Shown piece by piece: positions 16,218-26,488 of a DNA stretch of 64,000 bases. The DNA is taken from NCBI GenBank assembly GCA_963702305.1, contig CAVPBX010000008.1, positions 1 through 64,000 on the forward strand, in the 5' to 3' direction. The DNA comes from PALSA-693 sp963702305 (GTDB lineage Bacteria; Actinomycetota; Acidimicrobiia; Acidimicrobiales; Palsa-688). Positions within the stretch are counted from its first letter, which is position 1; every line of letters begins with the position of its first letter. The notes below the pieces were generated by a model, which ran no database searches, was not told where the DNA came from, and saw only the letters and a program-made list of their open reading frames with translations. Position numbers and translations under genes: made by a program.

Positions 16218-16829
16218 TCAGTGCTGACCCCTGCTTCGTTGCTGATGCGGGAACACCAAGTTCACCAAGGCTTCGACGTAGCGTTGTTCGTCGACGCCGA
16301 GCGGCGGCGCGGTGAAGGTCCACTGGTGTCGCCGGTAATTGACGAGGGAGCCGACAACGACGGCGGCGAGGGCATCGGTGTCGGTTGCCGGGTCCAGCTG
16401 CAGGTCGGACAGTCGTTCGCGTAGTACTTGGGCTGCGGCCGCATATCCCGGCTCGACGACCCGATCTCGGAACTGCTCGCACAGGCCGGGAGCGGTGTTG
16501 CCATCCTTTTCCAGCAGCGAGTTGATCAGCCGTTCGTGGCCGAGTTCAGTGAGGATCCACTTGGCCAGGAGGACCAGTTCGGCTCTGACGTCACCGAGTG
16601 GGAGCATGTCAGTGACCGCGCCGCGCATCTCGATGATCTGGTCGATCTGGCGTTCCAGGGCGGCGTGCAAGATCTCCGCCTTGCTGCGGAAGTGCTTGTA
16701 GGCCGCGCCACCACGCTCGGTCAGCCCCGCGGCGGCCTCGATCTGGCCGACCGACGTCCCTCGAAACCCATTCCGGGCAAAGAGGGGGAGGGCCGCGTCG
16801 AGGAGCCGATTTCGGGTTGACGACGTCAT
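16218..16829 (-). CDS. TetR-family transcriptional regulator
   Basis: 203 residues. The N-terminal HTH is complete: RLLDAALPLFARNGFRGTSV, then QIEAAAGLTERGGAAYKHFRSKAEIL. The C-terminal ligand domain is helical and ends HQQRSRGQH. The ATG at 16829 lies inside the first of two 16-bp palindromes (16825-16860), which also lie upstream of the divergent gene at 16896. The protein therefore very probably represses its own gene and the neighbour. The inducer is unknown. Confidence 0.88.
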   Translation of the reverse strand: MTSSTRNRLLDAALPLFARNGFRGTSVGQIEAAAGLTERGGAAYKHFRSKAEILHAALERQIDQIIEMRGAVTDMLPLGDVRAELVLLAKWILTELGHERLINSLLEKDGNTAPGLCEQFRDRVVEPGYAAAAQVLRERLSDLQLDPATDTDALAAVVVGSLVNYRRHQWTFTAPPLGVDEQRYVEALVNLVFPHQQRSRGQH

Positions 16830-16860
16830 CAGTCGATGACTATAGTCAGCAGTCGCTGAC
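16825..16860. promoter_or_regulatory. Paired 16-bp operators between divergent tetR and NTF2-like genes
   Basis: GTCATCAGTCGATGAC (16825-16840) and GTCAGCAGTCGCTGAC (16845-16860) share six-base inverted arms and the same AGTC centre. They are spaced exactly 20 bp apart with TATA between. Two dimer sites on one DNA face are typical of TetR-type operators. The first includes the start codon of the TetR gene. Confidence 0.75.
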
Positions 16861-16895
16861 CAAGGCGACGTGTCCGAACCATTCGAGGAGGAACG

Positions 16896-17315
16896 GTGCG
16901 TAGATGGATAGTTCGCAAGCTGGTGGAGCGGGTGTACTCGGCGATGCGAGATGGCGATCCGGAGCCGGCGCTTCGCATGTTCAGGGCGGACACTCGGTTC
17001 CGGTTCGCCGGCACCCACTCGTGGGCCATAGATACCACCGACGCCGGCGAGGTGCGTTCCTGGTTCGAGCGCTTCACCGCCCTCCGGCCGGACTTGCGTA
17101 CTGCCGATCTTGTCGTCAACGGCCCACCGTGGCGGATGAGTGTCTGCGTGGTATTCGACGACGCGCTGCATAACGATGCGGGCGAGGTCTACTCCAACCA
17201 CGGAGTGCAGTACCTTCAGCTGCGTTGGGGCCGGGTGATACTCGACGAGATCAATGTGGATACTCAGCGAGTGGCCGACTTCGACGTTCGAGCCGCCCGT
17301 TCGGTCCCTGGCTGA
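16896..17315 (+). CDS. NTF2-like / SnoaL-type protein
   Basis: The gene encodes 139 residues from the GTG at 16896, preceded by GAGGAGGA. The pattern RRWIVRKLVERVYSAMRDGDPEPAL, FRADTRFRFAGTHSW, DAGEVRSWFERFTALRPDL and QYLQLRWGRVILDEINVDTQRV is that of the cone-shaped NTF2-like fold (SnoaL, limonene-epoxide hydrolase, ketosteroid isomerase relatives). A specific activity cannot be read off. It is transcribed away from the TetR gene and across its operators, so it is the likely target of that repressor. Confidence 0.7.
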   Translation: MRRWIVRKLVERVYSAMRDGDPEPALRMFRADTRFRFAGTHSWAIDTTDAGEVRSWFERFTALRPDLRTADLVVNGPPWRMSVCVVFDDALHNDAGEVYSNHGVQYLQLRWGRVILDEINVDTQRVADFDVRAARSVPG

Positions 17316-17396
17316 CCGCCGGGCCTGCAGCGGGACTTATCTGCGAGCGGTGACCGTTCGTGGAATACGCGGAAGGGGTATTGGTGCTGGTAGAGG

Positions 17397-18326
17397 GTGG
17401 ACAGCACGACGAACGGAGCGCGTGTGGATCAGGAGACGGGTTACTCGAGGGTGTCCTCCCTTCGGGAGCAGCGCTCAGACTCGCAGGATCAGGGCCGGGT
17501 AGCGTTCGTACTGGCCGGGGGCGCCAGCCACGCCGCAGTCCAGGTGGGCATGCTCAAGGCCTTGACCGATGCGGGAATCCGACCGGATCTCGTGGTTGGA
17601 ACCTCGGCTGGCGCCGTCAACGCCGTCGCGTACGCAGCCGATCCGACCCCCGGTGGGATCTCCCGCCTGACAGAAGGATGGCGGCGGGCGAGACGCTCAC
17701 AGGTCTTCCCCCTTTGGTCACCCAGCCTGGTCCTGGGGGCGATTGGGCGCCGCGACCACATCCTCACCAACCGTGGTCTGGCCACCCTGATTAGGGATTT
17801 CGTCCACGTTGAGCACCTCGAGGCGAGCATTATTCCTGCCCACGTGGTCACGACCGACCTGTTGAGGGGCGACCCGGTCGTGCTCTCGGAAGGGCCAGTC
17901 GTGCCGGCCCTGCTGGCGAGCACGGCCATCCCAGGGGTCTTTCCGCCGGTTGACATCGGCGGACGGCTGCTCGTCGATGGGGCCATCGCGTCTGACCCAC
18001 CCACGCTCGAGGCCGAGTCGCTCGGGGCGTCGACCATCTACGTGCTGCCGACCTTCGGAGCGGGTCCGGAAGCTCGCCCAGAGCGCTCCGCGCTGCGGGT
18101 TGGGCTTTCTGCCATCGGCCAAAGATTCGGTCACTCCGGGACGACCACCATGGTTGCTCCGAAACACTCAGTGGTGCACGTGATGCCGGTACCGCCGACC
18201 GCAGCCATTAGTCCTTACGACTTCAGCCAGTCGGCGCGCCTCATCGACCAGGCTGCTGCCCTTACCCATGACTGGCTGGCCGGCGACGACGCCCTGGGCA
18301 TCTCGCAGTCACCACGAGCCAGTTGA
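17397..18326 (+). CDS. Patatin-like phospholipase
   Basis: 309 residues. All catalytic motifs of bacterial patatins are seen: the oxyanion glycine loop VLAGGASHAAVQVGML, the nucleophile GTSAG (Ser70 counted from the GTG at 17397) and the Asp of LLVDGAI (about residue 194) that completes the Ser-Asp dyad. It should hydrolyse acyl esters of lipids. No signal peptide or membrane segment is seen. A second in-frame GTG at 17424 with ACGGAG upstream is an equally good start. The stop overlaps the TTG start of the next gene, a sign of co-translation. Confidence 0.88.
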   Translation: MDSTTNGARVDQETGYSRVSSLREQRSDSQDQGRVAFVLAGGASHAAVQVGMLKALTDAGIRPDLVVGTSAGAVNAVAYAADPTPGGISRLTEGWRRARRSQVFPLWSPSLVLGAIGRRDHILTNRGLATLIRDFVHVEHLEASIIPAHVVTTDLLRGDPVVLSEGPVVPALLASTAIPGVFPPVDIGGRLLVDGAIASDPPTLEAESLGASTIYVLPTFGAGPEARPERSALRVGLSAIGQRFGHSGTTTMVAPKHSVVHVMPVPPTAAISPYDFSQSARLIDQAAALTHDWLAGDDALGISQSPRAS

Positions 18327-18913
18327 ATGGGGACCTGACGGGCGACCAGGTCACTTGCGGAGGTGCGGTTCCCTCAGGGCGGACAAGGGTGGTGGTCCTC
18401 GCCGACACCCACTTGCGCTCCGAACCCCACGGTCGTATGCGGCGATGGCTGCCGCTCGCAGCCGAACCACATCTCGAGTCAGCCGACGTCATCTTGCATG
18501 CCGGGGACCTTCTCGACGACGGCGTGCTGGTACGCCTACGGACTTATGCGCCGGTCTATGCAGTGCTCGGCAATAACGACCGCGACCTGGTCGGAGTGCT
18601 GCCCCAAACCCTGTTGATGGATCTCGACGGGGTGCGGATCGGCATGGTCCACGACAGTGGTCCGGTGACCGGCCGTGGCCGGCGCCTGCGGCGCCGGTTT
18701 CCTGATGCCGAAATGGTCGTATTCGGCCACAGCCATGCCCCGGTCAATGAGCTCGGCGAGGAGGGTCAGCTGCTTTTCAATCCTGGATCCCCCACACAAC
18801 GAAGGGCCCAGCCGTCCCATTCGCTTGGTGAGCTGCTCATCCACAGCGGGACGATCGTCGACCGGCGCATCGTCAGCCTGGACGAGCCACTGTCGCGCCG
18901 CTACCCGTCCTGA
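18323..18913 (+). CDS. Calcineurin-like metallophosphoesterase (YfcE/MJ0936 type)
   Basis: The metal-binding signature is complete: VVLADTHL (D-x-H), LHAGDLLDD (GD), VLGNNDRD (GNxD), MVHDSG and FGHSHAPV (GHxH), followed by LLFNPGSPTQRR. These small proteins cleave phosphodiesters or phosphomonoesters with two metal ions; the substrate cannot be named. The start shown is a TTG overlapping the patatin stop. The recognisable domain begins at about residue 22, so a later GTG is also possible. The 3' end overlaps the convergent Fur gene by 13 bases. Confidence 0.85.
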   Translation: MNGDLTGDQVTCGGAVPSGRTRVVVLADTHLRSEPHGRMRRWLPLAAEPHLESADVILHAGDLLDDGVLVRLRTYAPVYAVLGNNDRDLVGVLPQTLLMDLDGVRIGMVHDSGPVTGRGRRLRRRFPDAEMVVFGHSHAPVNELGEEGQLLFNPGSPTQRRAQPSHSLGELLIHSGTIVDRRIVSLDEPLSRRYPS

Positions 18914-19320
18914 TCCTCGCACTCCGGGCAGCGTCCCCAGGCGATTACATCCGTGCGGACCACAGAGAAGCCCTGGCGCTGATCGACGGCGACGGCGTCT
19001 ACGTCGAAGTCGATGTCCTCGATGCGGTTGCACATGAGGCAGATCAAGTGCTGATGCGGGCCGACCGTGGTGTCAAAGCGGGTTGGTCCCGCTCCGAGGA
19101 AGAGCTCCCGCATCTCCCCCACCGCCACCAGGGAATGGAGCGTCTCGTAGACGGTCTTCAACGAGATCGTCGGCAGCTCGGCACGAACCCGATCGAAGAC
19201 AGACTCCGCGGTCACGTGCCCACCGGCGCTGCCCACCGCGTCGATGATGGCTCGGCGCTGCGGGGTGGCACGAAGCCCGCGACGGCGGAGCAACTCCACG
19301 AACTCATCCGGATTCGGCAT
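18901..19320 (-). CDS. Fur/PerR-family metalloregulator
   Basis: 139 residues from the ATG at 19320 (MPNPDEFVELL), which has GGGGAG six bases upstream. An alternative ATG at 19338 would put a palindrome inside the gene. The protein shows LRRRGLRATPQRRAIIDAV, ISLKTVYETLHSLVAVGEM (recognition helix), a PHQHLICLMC segment with the HxH site and first CxxC, and RCPEC for the second CxxC of the structural zinc. PerR/FurA proteins sense peroxide by metal-catalysed oxidation. It lies just downstream of katG on the same strand, so it is the likely katG repressor. Confidence 0.9.
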   Translation of the reverse strand: MPNPDEFVELLRRRGLRATPQRRAIIDAVGSAGGHVTAESVFDRVRAELPTISLKTVYETLHSLVAVGEMRELFLGAGPTRFDTTVGPHQHLICLMCNRIEDIDFDVDAVAVDQRQGFSVVRTDVIAWGRCPECEDQDG

Positions 19321-19333
19321 GCTGCTCCCCAAG

Positions 19334-19348
19334 GTCACGGCGTGACCC
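19334..19348. promoter_or_regulatory. Palindrome at the fur start
   Basis: GGTCACGGCGTGACC is a perfect 7-1-7 inverted repeat directly upstream of the ribosome site of the Fur/PerR gene. Its position fits autoregulation, but its GC-rich sequence is unlike the AT-rich Fur boxes of well-studied bacteria, so another regulator is possible. Confidence 0.4.
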
Positions 19349-19450
19349 TCAGAAGTCGGTCCGCGTTGTCGCTAATTCACGACTCTTCTTTGCAGTAGCG
19401 CCTTCCATCTCGTACCCCCCCGGGTGGAGAAACGTATCAATAGCTGGCCA

Positions 19451-21646
<2,196 letters not shown>

Positions 21647-22010
21647 GTCGGTCCTTCTCCTCCTAATGGCTGCTTGCTCGTGACGTGACCGCAAGTACGT
21701 ACGAGGCGTCCGAGCGGGCGACTACCGACTCGGTCACTGTCGCTCCTCGCAATCCGCCGACGTCCGCAACGAATCCCCCTTTTGGCGGAAGTCATCCTGA
21801 CAGGATGCAGACAGGGCGTCAACGGCGCGTCGGGCGTGAGTGCAAGCAACGCGTCTCGCCCGATTGTCCGATACGGGGTTGGTCCGAATTGGGCAACCCC
21901 CGCAATCGAGGCCACGATCCGACCGGATTCGTACGCCAATTGCGGGATTCGGCGCCAACCGGTCCCACCTAGCGTCGAGATGAGCGCGATGCGCGAGGGA
22001 GGGGCGAACG
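21647..22010. promoter_or_regulatory. Divergent promoter region katG / secreted repeat protein
   Basis: These 364 bases separate two divergent genes. They contain the katG ribosome site and, near 21694-21704, AAGTACGTACG with a GTACGTAC palindrome. No gene or further repeat was recognised. The right end gives AGGGAGGGGCG just before the ATG at 22011. Confidence 0.45.
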
Positions 22011-24527
22011 ATGATGTGGAGACGGGTGTGTGCGGGCATCACCGCGGTGACGCTGGGGTGGTTGGGCCTCCTCGCCCTGACGCCGGGGCGGGCGAGCGCC
22101 GGGCAGCCGCCCCCGGCCGCGTTCGTCCAGGGCGCCACCCTGTCCGTCGGCCCGCCGGTCGGCCCCATGGCCACGAGCGGGACCATGACGTTCACCAACG
22201 TCAAGTCCGGCGACCTGCTGGTGGGCTGGTTTTCCCAGTTCAACGCACCCGGCCAGGTCCAGGTGTCGGATGACGTCAACGGTGGGTGGACCCGGGCGCC
22301 AGGCGCCCTGGCGTTCGAAGCGGACACCGGTGACATCGCCCTGTACTACGTATCGAGCTCGAAGGCGGCCCTAACCCTCAACCTGACGGTGAGGGCTAGC
22401 GCCGGAACCTCGCTCACGGCCACCGCGGCCGAGTACTCGGGCCTGGCGATCGCCGGGCCGCTGGACCAGCTGAGCTCGGCCCGGGGCAGCACGGGACCTA
22501 CGCCCCCGCCGCCACCGGCAGTGGCGCCGGCGCTGACGGTCGCCTCCTCGGGATCGACCCCCAACTCCGTGCCGGCGGGCGAGCTGGTATACACCAGCCT
22601 GATCACCGGCTCGGCCCCGGGAACGGTCACGCCCGGCAGCAGCGGCGGCCAGACGTTTGTCCAGCGGGCCGCCGCAGCGAGCAATAACGCCTGGGAGGGC
22701 GACATCCTGTCGGCCACGGCCGGCAATCAGCAAGCCAGCGCGACCCTTGGTAACGAGCCGTCTCCCGACTGGTACATGGTCGTCGCCACCTTCCGGGTCT
22801 ACCCCACCGGCGACACGACCGCGCCGGCACCTCCGAGCAATCTGCAGTCCGCCAGTGCCGCGACCAGCCGCGTGGCCCTGTCGTGGACGGCCTCTCCCAC
22901 CCCGGACGTAACGGGTTACACCGTCTACCGCAACGGGTTGCCGATCGGACTGGCCGCCTCCGACCAGACGACGTTCCTCGACACCACTCCGCAGCCCTCC
23001 ACCACCTACGTCTATACCATCGACTCCTTCGACGGGGCCGGGCTGCACTCAGGACGGGTGGGGCCGGTCACCGTGAAGACACCGGTGCTCTCTCCCCGGT
23101 TCGTGCAAGGAAACGCCGGGTCCACGGGCATCAGGGTGGCCACCGTTACCCTCACCCTCACCCAGCCGGTGGGCGCCGGCGACCTCCTCGTAGGCTGGTT
23201 CGCCCAATACAACGCACCGGGCCAGGTGACCGTCTCCGACAACGTCAACGGACTCTGGACTCGGGGCGTGTCGACGACGTTCACCGATGGCCTCGGTGAC
23301 ATCGCTATGGAGTCCGTGGTCTCGAAGGCCGCTCCCTCCGGGCTGGCCGTCACCATGACCGCACCCGGGGGCATCGGCAACCCGTCGTACCTGCAGGAGG
23401 CCTTCGGTGAGTACAGCGGGGTCAACACGGCAACTCCGCTGCTGCAGCCCTACATCGACGTCATCACCTCGCCGCCGACCGGGACGATGCCCATCTCCTC
23501 CTCCTGGACGGCCAACGTCCCGGCGAATGACCTCCTGCTGACCTCCACCCTGACCGCCGGGCAGCCCGGCAGCGCCACCCCCGGCAGCAGCCGCAACGTG
23601 CCCTACGTGATGGACGTCGCCAACGGCAGCGCCTCCGCCAGCATGGAGGACATCCTGGCGACCGCGGCTGGGCCGCAGACCGGAGCGCTGACGCTGGGTG
23701 CCGGGTCAACGGCGTACGTGTTGATGGCCGCGTTCGCCCCCGTCATGCCACCCCCGCCACCGCCGCCTCCCCCGCAGGGCTACTGGTTGGCATCAACCGA
23801 CGGGCGGATCTTTACCTACGGCGCGGCGGTGTTCCACGGTTCGACCGGCAACATCACGCTGACGCAACCCATCGTGGGCATGGAACCGACCACGACCGGC
23901 AAGGGTTACTGGCTGGTCGCGTCCGACGGCGGCGTCTTCAGCTTCGGGGACGCCCGCTTCTACGGTTCGACCGGCAACCTCAGGCTGACGAAGCCCGTCG
24001 TGGGGATGGAAGCCACCAAAGACGGCAAGGGCTACTGGCTGGTCGCGTCCGACGGCGGCGTCTTCAGCTTCGGCGACGCCGCCTTCCACGGATCCACCGG
24101 CAACCTGCGCTTGGTCAAGCCCGTGCTCGGCATGGCGCGAACGCCCAGTGGTAACGGCTACTGGCTGGTCGCGTCCGACGGCGGCATCTTCAGCTTCGGC
24201 GACGCCGTCTTCCACGGCTCCACCGGCAACCTCCGACTGACGAAGCCCATCGTCGGCATGGCCACGACGCTCACTGGCAACGGCTACTGGCTGGTCGCGT
24301 CCGACGGCGGCATCTTCAGCTTCGGCCAGACCGTCTTCCACGGCTCGGCCGGTAACCTCCGGCTGGCGAATCCCATCGTCGGCATGGCGACCACGCCAAG
24401 CGGCAACGGCTATTGGCTGGTCGGATCCGACGGCAACATCTTCAGCTATGGCGACGCCGTCTCCCACGGCTCAGCCGGGAACCTCAGGTTGGCCAAGCCG
24501 ATTGTGGCCATCGCCTCCATCGGCTGA
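22011..24527 (+). CDS. Secreted modular protein: duplicated beta domain, FN3, six GYWLVASDGG repeats
   Basis: 838 residues. A signal peptide (MMWRRVCAGITAVTLGWLGLL to ASAG) leads to domain A (about 35-260), with SGDLLVGWFSQFNAPGQV. A fibronectin type III domain follows (about 268-360; PPSNLQSASAATSRVALSW, TGYTVYRNG). A second copy of domain A comes next (about 362-580; GAGDLLVGWFAQYNAPGQV), then a proline run. Six 42-residue repeats close the protein, built on GYWLVASDGGIFSFGDAVFH and GSTGNLRL-KPIVGM. Such repeats recur in secreted proteins of Acidimicrobiia and look like beta-propeller or beta-helix units. The protein is probably on the cell surface. No catalytic motif was found; the function is unknown. 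Confidence 0.85.
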   Translation: MMWRRVCAGITAVTLGWLGLLALTPGRASAGQPPPAAFVQGATLSVGPPVGPMATSGTMTFTNVKSGDLLVGWFSQFNAPGQVQVSDDVNGGWTRAPGALAFEADTGDIALYYVSSSKAALTLNLTVRASAGTSLTATAAEYSGLAIAGPLDQLSSARGSTGPTPPPPPAVAPALTVASSGSTPNSVPAGELVYTSLITGSAPGTVTPGSSGGQTFVQRAAAASNNAWEGDILSATAGNQQASATLGNEPSPDWYMVVATFRVYPTGDTTAPAPPSNLQSASAATSRVALSWTASPTPDVTGYTVYRNGLPIGLAASDQTTFLDTTPQPSTTYVYTIDSFDGAGLHSGRVGPVTVKTPVLSPRFVQGNAGSTGIRVATVTLTLTQPVGAGDLLVGWFAQYNAPGQVTVSDNVNGLWTRGVSTTFTDGLGDIAMESVVSKAAPSGLAVTMTAPGGIGNPSYLQEAFGEYSGVNTATPLLQPYIDVITSPPTGTMPISSSWTANVPANDLLLTSTLTAGQPGSATPGSSRNVPYVMDVANGSASASMEDILATAAGPQTGALTLGAGSTAYVLMAAFAPVMPPPPPPPPPQGYWLASTDGRIFTYGAAVFHGSTGNITLTQPIVGMEPTTTGKGYWLVASDGGVFSFGDARFYGSTGNLRLTKPVVGMEATKDGKGYWLVASDGGVFSFGDAAFHGSTGNLRLVKPVLGMARTPSGNGYWLVASDGGIFSFGDAVFHGSTGNLRLTKPIVGMATTLTGNGYWLVASDGGIFSFGQTVFHGSAGNLRLANPIVGMATTPSGNGYWLVGSDGNIFSYGDAVSHGSAGNLRLAKPIVAIASIG
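23778..24524 (+). repeat. Six tandem 126-bp repeats inside the secreted protein
   Basis: Five full repeats of 42 codons and a last one of 39 codons lie head to tail, each starting GGCTACTGG (Gly-Tyr-Trp). Repeats 2-5 are very similar at the DNA level (GGTCGCGTCCGACGGCGGC recurs), whereas the first and last are more diverged. This indicates expansion by recombination from the middle. Confidence 0.85.
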
Positions 24528-24555
24528 CCAGACAACCGCTTCCGATCCTCGGACC

Positions 24556-25731
24556 CTAGACCTGGGCTGCTTGCTGCTCGTAGGCAGCCGGTTGCGTACC
24601 CGCGTGGACCAACTCGCGGGAGCCGGCGAGGTTCTTCTCCTGAGCGGCCGACCACGCCGCCGCGTCCACTCGGAGGCGGGCGCGACGAGTCCGCAGCAGG
24701 CGGATCGCCGGCCCGAGCAGGGCGTCGGCGACGGGGGCACGGGGCACCCGCAGCTCGTCGCACATGGCGTCGCCGTGATAGCGACGCACCAGCGCCTGGA
24801 GCGCGGCGGTCGCCATCCCGGAGGGAATCTTGACGGCGTCGTGCATCATCGACGAGATGGAGTGGATGGTGGCCGAGGCCAGCGCGCCCGACTCCTCGAT
24901 GGGCGGCCCGGTGACCGCTTGCAACAGGTCGTCGACGCGTCTGGCTTGCTCGTTGTTGGAGATGCCCTCCACGAGCCGATGATCGATGCCCAGCACGTGC
25001 GCCGCCAACTGCCAATAGCGGTACAGGGTGGCCAACTCCGAGGCGGTGTACCCGAAGCCGAGCATCTCCTCAAACCCGAACGAGGTGACGGTGAAATCCA
25101 TCCAGGTGCGGGCCAGGTCGACCTGGTTGATCGGTGCGCCGTACGCGGCCTCGTCGTAGCCCCGGTGGCGCGCCAGACGGCGCATGTGGGCGTGGAGCAT
25201 TCGGACCTGCAGGGTGGCGACGTAGCCGGGCTCACCGCGCCGCAGCGCACCCGGCAGCATCTGGGCCATCAACCACTTGCCGGTCTCTTCGATGCGCCGC
25301 TGAGCGCCGTCGATCAGCCGGCCGGTCGTCGCCAATACGGTGGCAATCGAGGGCGATTCGTACACTCGAACCAGCGCGCCGGCACTCAAGGAGACCATGT
25401 GCACGGGGGTGGGCACCGAGAAAAACGGGGCGGTGCCGTGATCGACCAGTTCGTCGTCGACGAACGGGGGCCGCGTCTCAGTGGCGGCGAGGAGCGCGGC
25501 CACCGCCGGAGGCGGATCGGGCAATGACTCCAGGCCGTGGCGGATGCCGGCATTCAGGACCACGTTCACTCCGGGGCGACCCGAGTGGATCTCCTCGACC
25601 ACCGCGTCGGCGAGGGGGTCCCCAGTAACCAGTGCCCCGCCGACCAGGTCGGCTCGACTGGCGCCGAACTGCGCGAGGATGCCGGCCCGGCTCGATCGGG
25701 CCGGCGGCCACGGGGGGGTGGGTTCGGTCAT
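24556..25731 (-). CDS. MpaB/latex-clearing-type oxygenase (DUF2236)
   Basis: 391 residues, mostly helical. The blocks typical of DUF2236 are present: PFFSVPTPVHMVSLSAGALVRVYESPSIA, TLQVRMLHAHMRRL and INQVDLARTWMDFTVTSFGFEEMLG, followed by YRYWQLAAHVLGI. Relatives include the rubber oxygenase Lcp and MpaB, haem-binding oxygenases that cleave isoprenoid chains. The His-rich LHAHMRR motif lies in the region that includes haem contacts in that family. No signal peptide is visible. The gene diverges from a TetR gene across a palindromic operator (25784-25802) and is its likely target. Confidence 0.8.
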   Translation of the reverse strand: MTEPTPPWPPARSSRAGILAQFGASRADLVGGALVTGDPLADAVVEEIHSGRPGVNVVLNAGIRHGLESLPDPPPAVAALLAATETRPPFVDDELVDHGTAPFFSVPTPVHMVSLSAGALVRVYESPSIATVLATTGRLIDGAQRRIEETGKWLMAQMLPGALRRGEPGYVATLQVRMLHAHMRRLARHRGYDEAAYGAPINQVDLARTWMDFTVTSFGFEEMLGFGYTASELATLYRYWQLAAHVLGIDHRLVEGISNNEQARRVDDLLQAVTGPPIEESGALASATIHSISSMMHDAVKIPSGMATAALQALVRRYHGDAMCDELRVPRAPVADALLGPAIRLLRTRRARLRVDAAAWSAAQEKNLAGSRELVHAGTQPAAYEQQAAQV

Positions 25732-25783
25732 CGTCGCTCCTCCGCCGGTTCAAAGGCGATCCGGTTGGCAAGTTGGCAGTTAT

Positions 25784-25802
25784 CAACTTAGGGGCTAAGT
25801 TG
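25784..25802. promoter_or_regulatory. 19-bp operator-like palindrome between oxygenase and tetR genes
   Basis: CAACTTAG and CTAAGTTG form perfect 8-base arms around a GGG centre, about 50 bases from each start codon. It is much more AT-rich than its surroundings. In a divergent TetR arrangement this is the expected binding site of the regulator encoded at 25843. Confidence 0.7.
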
Positions 25803-25842
25803 TCACCTGTCAATATTCTCGGACAGGCGATACATTCGCCCC

Positions 25843-26484
25843 GTGTCAGCAACCGCCCCCCGCAAAGGACGCCCTCGAGCCGACGAGGCGCCGGCCCCCA
25901 GCGACGACATCCTGCTCGCCGCGTTGCGGTCCTTTGCGGACCGCGGCTACGACGCCACCTCCGTCCGGGAGCTCAACCAAGCCCTCGGTGTCAGTCACAA
26001 CCTCATCAACCGCCGCTTCGGATCCAAGGAGCGCCTGTGGCGGGCCGCCGTCGACCGCTGGTTTGGAGAAGTCATCGACATCCTCGCCCCCTGCGCCGAA
26101 CAGGCCGGCGTCGGTGATCCGCTCGAGGGTCTCCGGCAGTTCGTCGCCACCTTCATCGAGGTCAACGCCCGTCGACCCGAGTTGGCCCGGCTCATGAACG
26201 TGGAAGCCAGCGTCGGCGGTCCCCGACTCGACTACCTCTTCGAACGGTTCATCACCCCCTGCCTGCTCCCCGTCGCGGCCCTCGCCACCACCCTCCAGTC
26301 CCAGGGCAAGATGCGCCCCGTGCCGGCCGGCACCCTCTTCTTCCTGATCGCCCACGGCGCCACCGCTCCTGCCGCCCACCGGCCGCTCGCCAACCGCATC
26401 GGCATCACCGATCCCACCGACCCGGCGACCGTCCGTAGCCACGCCCGAGCCGTCGCCGAGCTGCTCATCCAACCGGCGTCGTGA
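25843..26484 (+). CDS. TetR-family transcriptional regulator
   Basis: 213 residues from a GTG. The HTH lies in residues 20-70: DDILLAALRSFADRGYDATS, VRELNQALGVSHNLINRRFGSKERLWRAAVDRW. The C-terminal domain is of the larger TetR_C type (AVAELLIQPAS end). The gene is divergent from the MpaB-type oxygenase across a 19-bp palindrome and 4 bases from the next gene on the same strand. It probably controls both. Confidence 0.88.
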   Translation: MSATAPRKGRPRADEAPAPSDDILLAALRSFADRGYDATSVRELNQALGVSHNLINRRFGSKERLWRAAVDRWFGEVIDILAPCAEQAGVGDPLEGLRQFVATFIEVNARRPELARLMNVEASVGGPRLDYLFERFITPCLLPVAALATTLQSQGKMRPVPAGTLFFLIAHGATAPAAHRPLANRIGITDPTDPATVRSHARAVAELLIQPAS

Positions 26485-26488
26485 GCCG

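Noticed and set aside
23778..24524. CRISPR or satellite repeat
   Set aside because: The 126-bp units lie in frame within a secreted protein gene and encode conserved 42-residue repeats without spacers.
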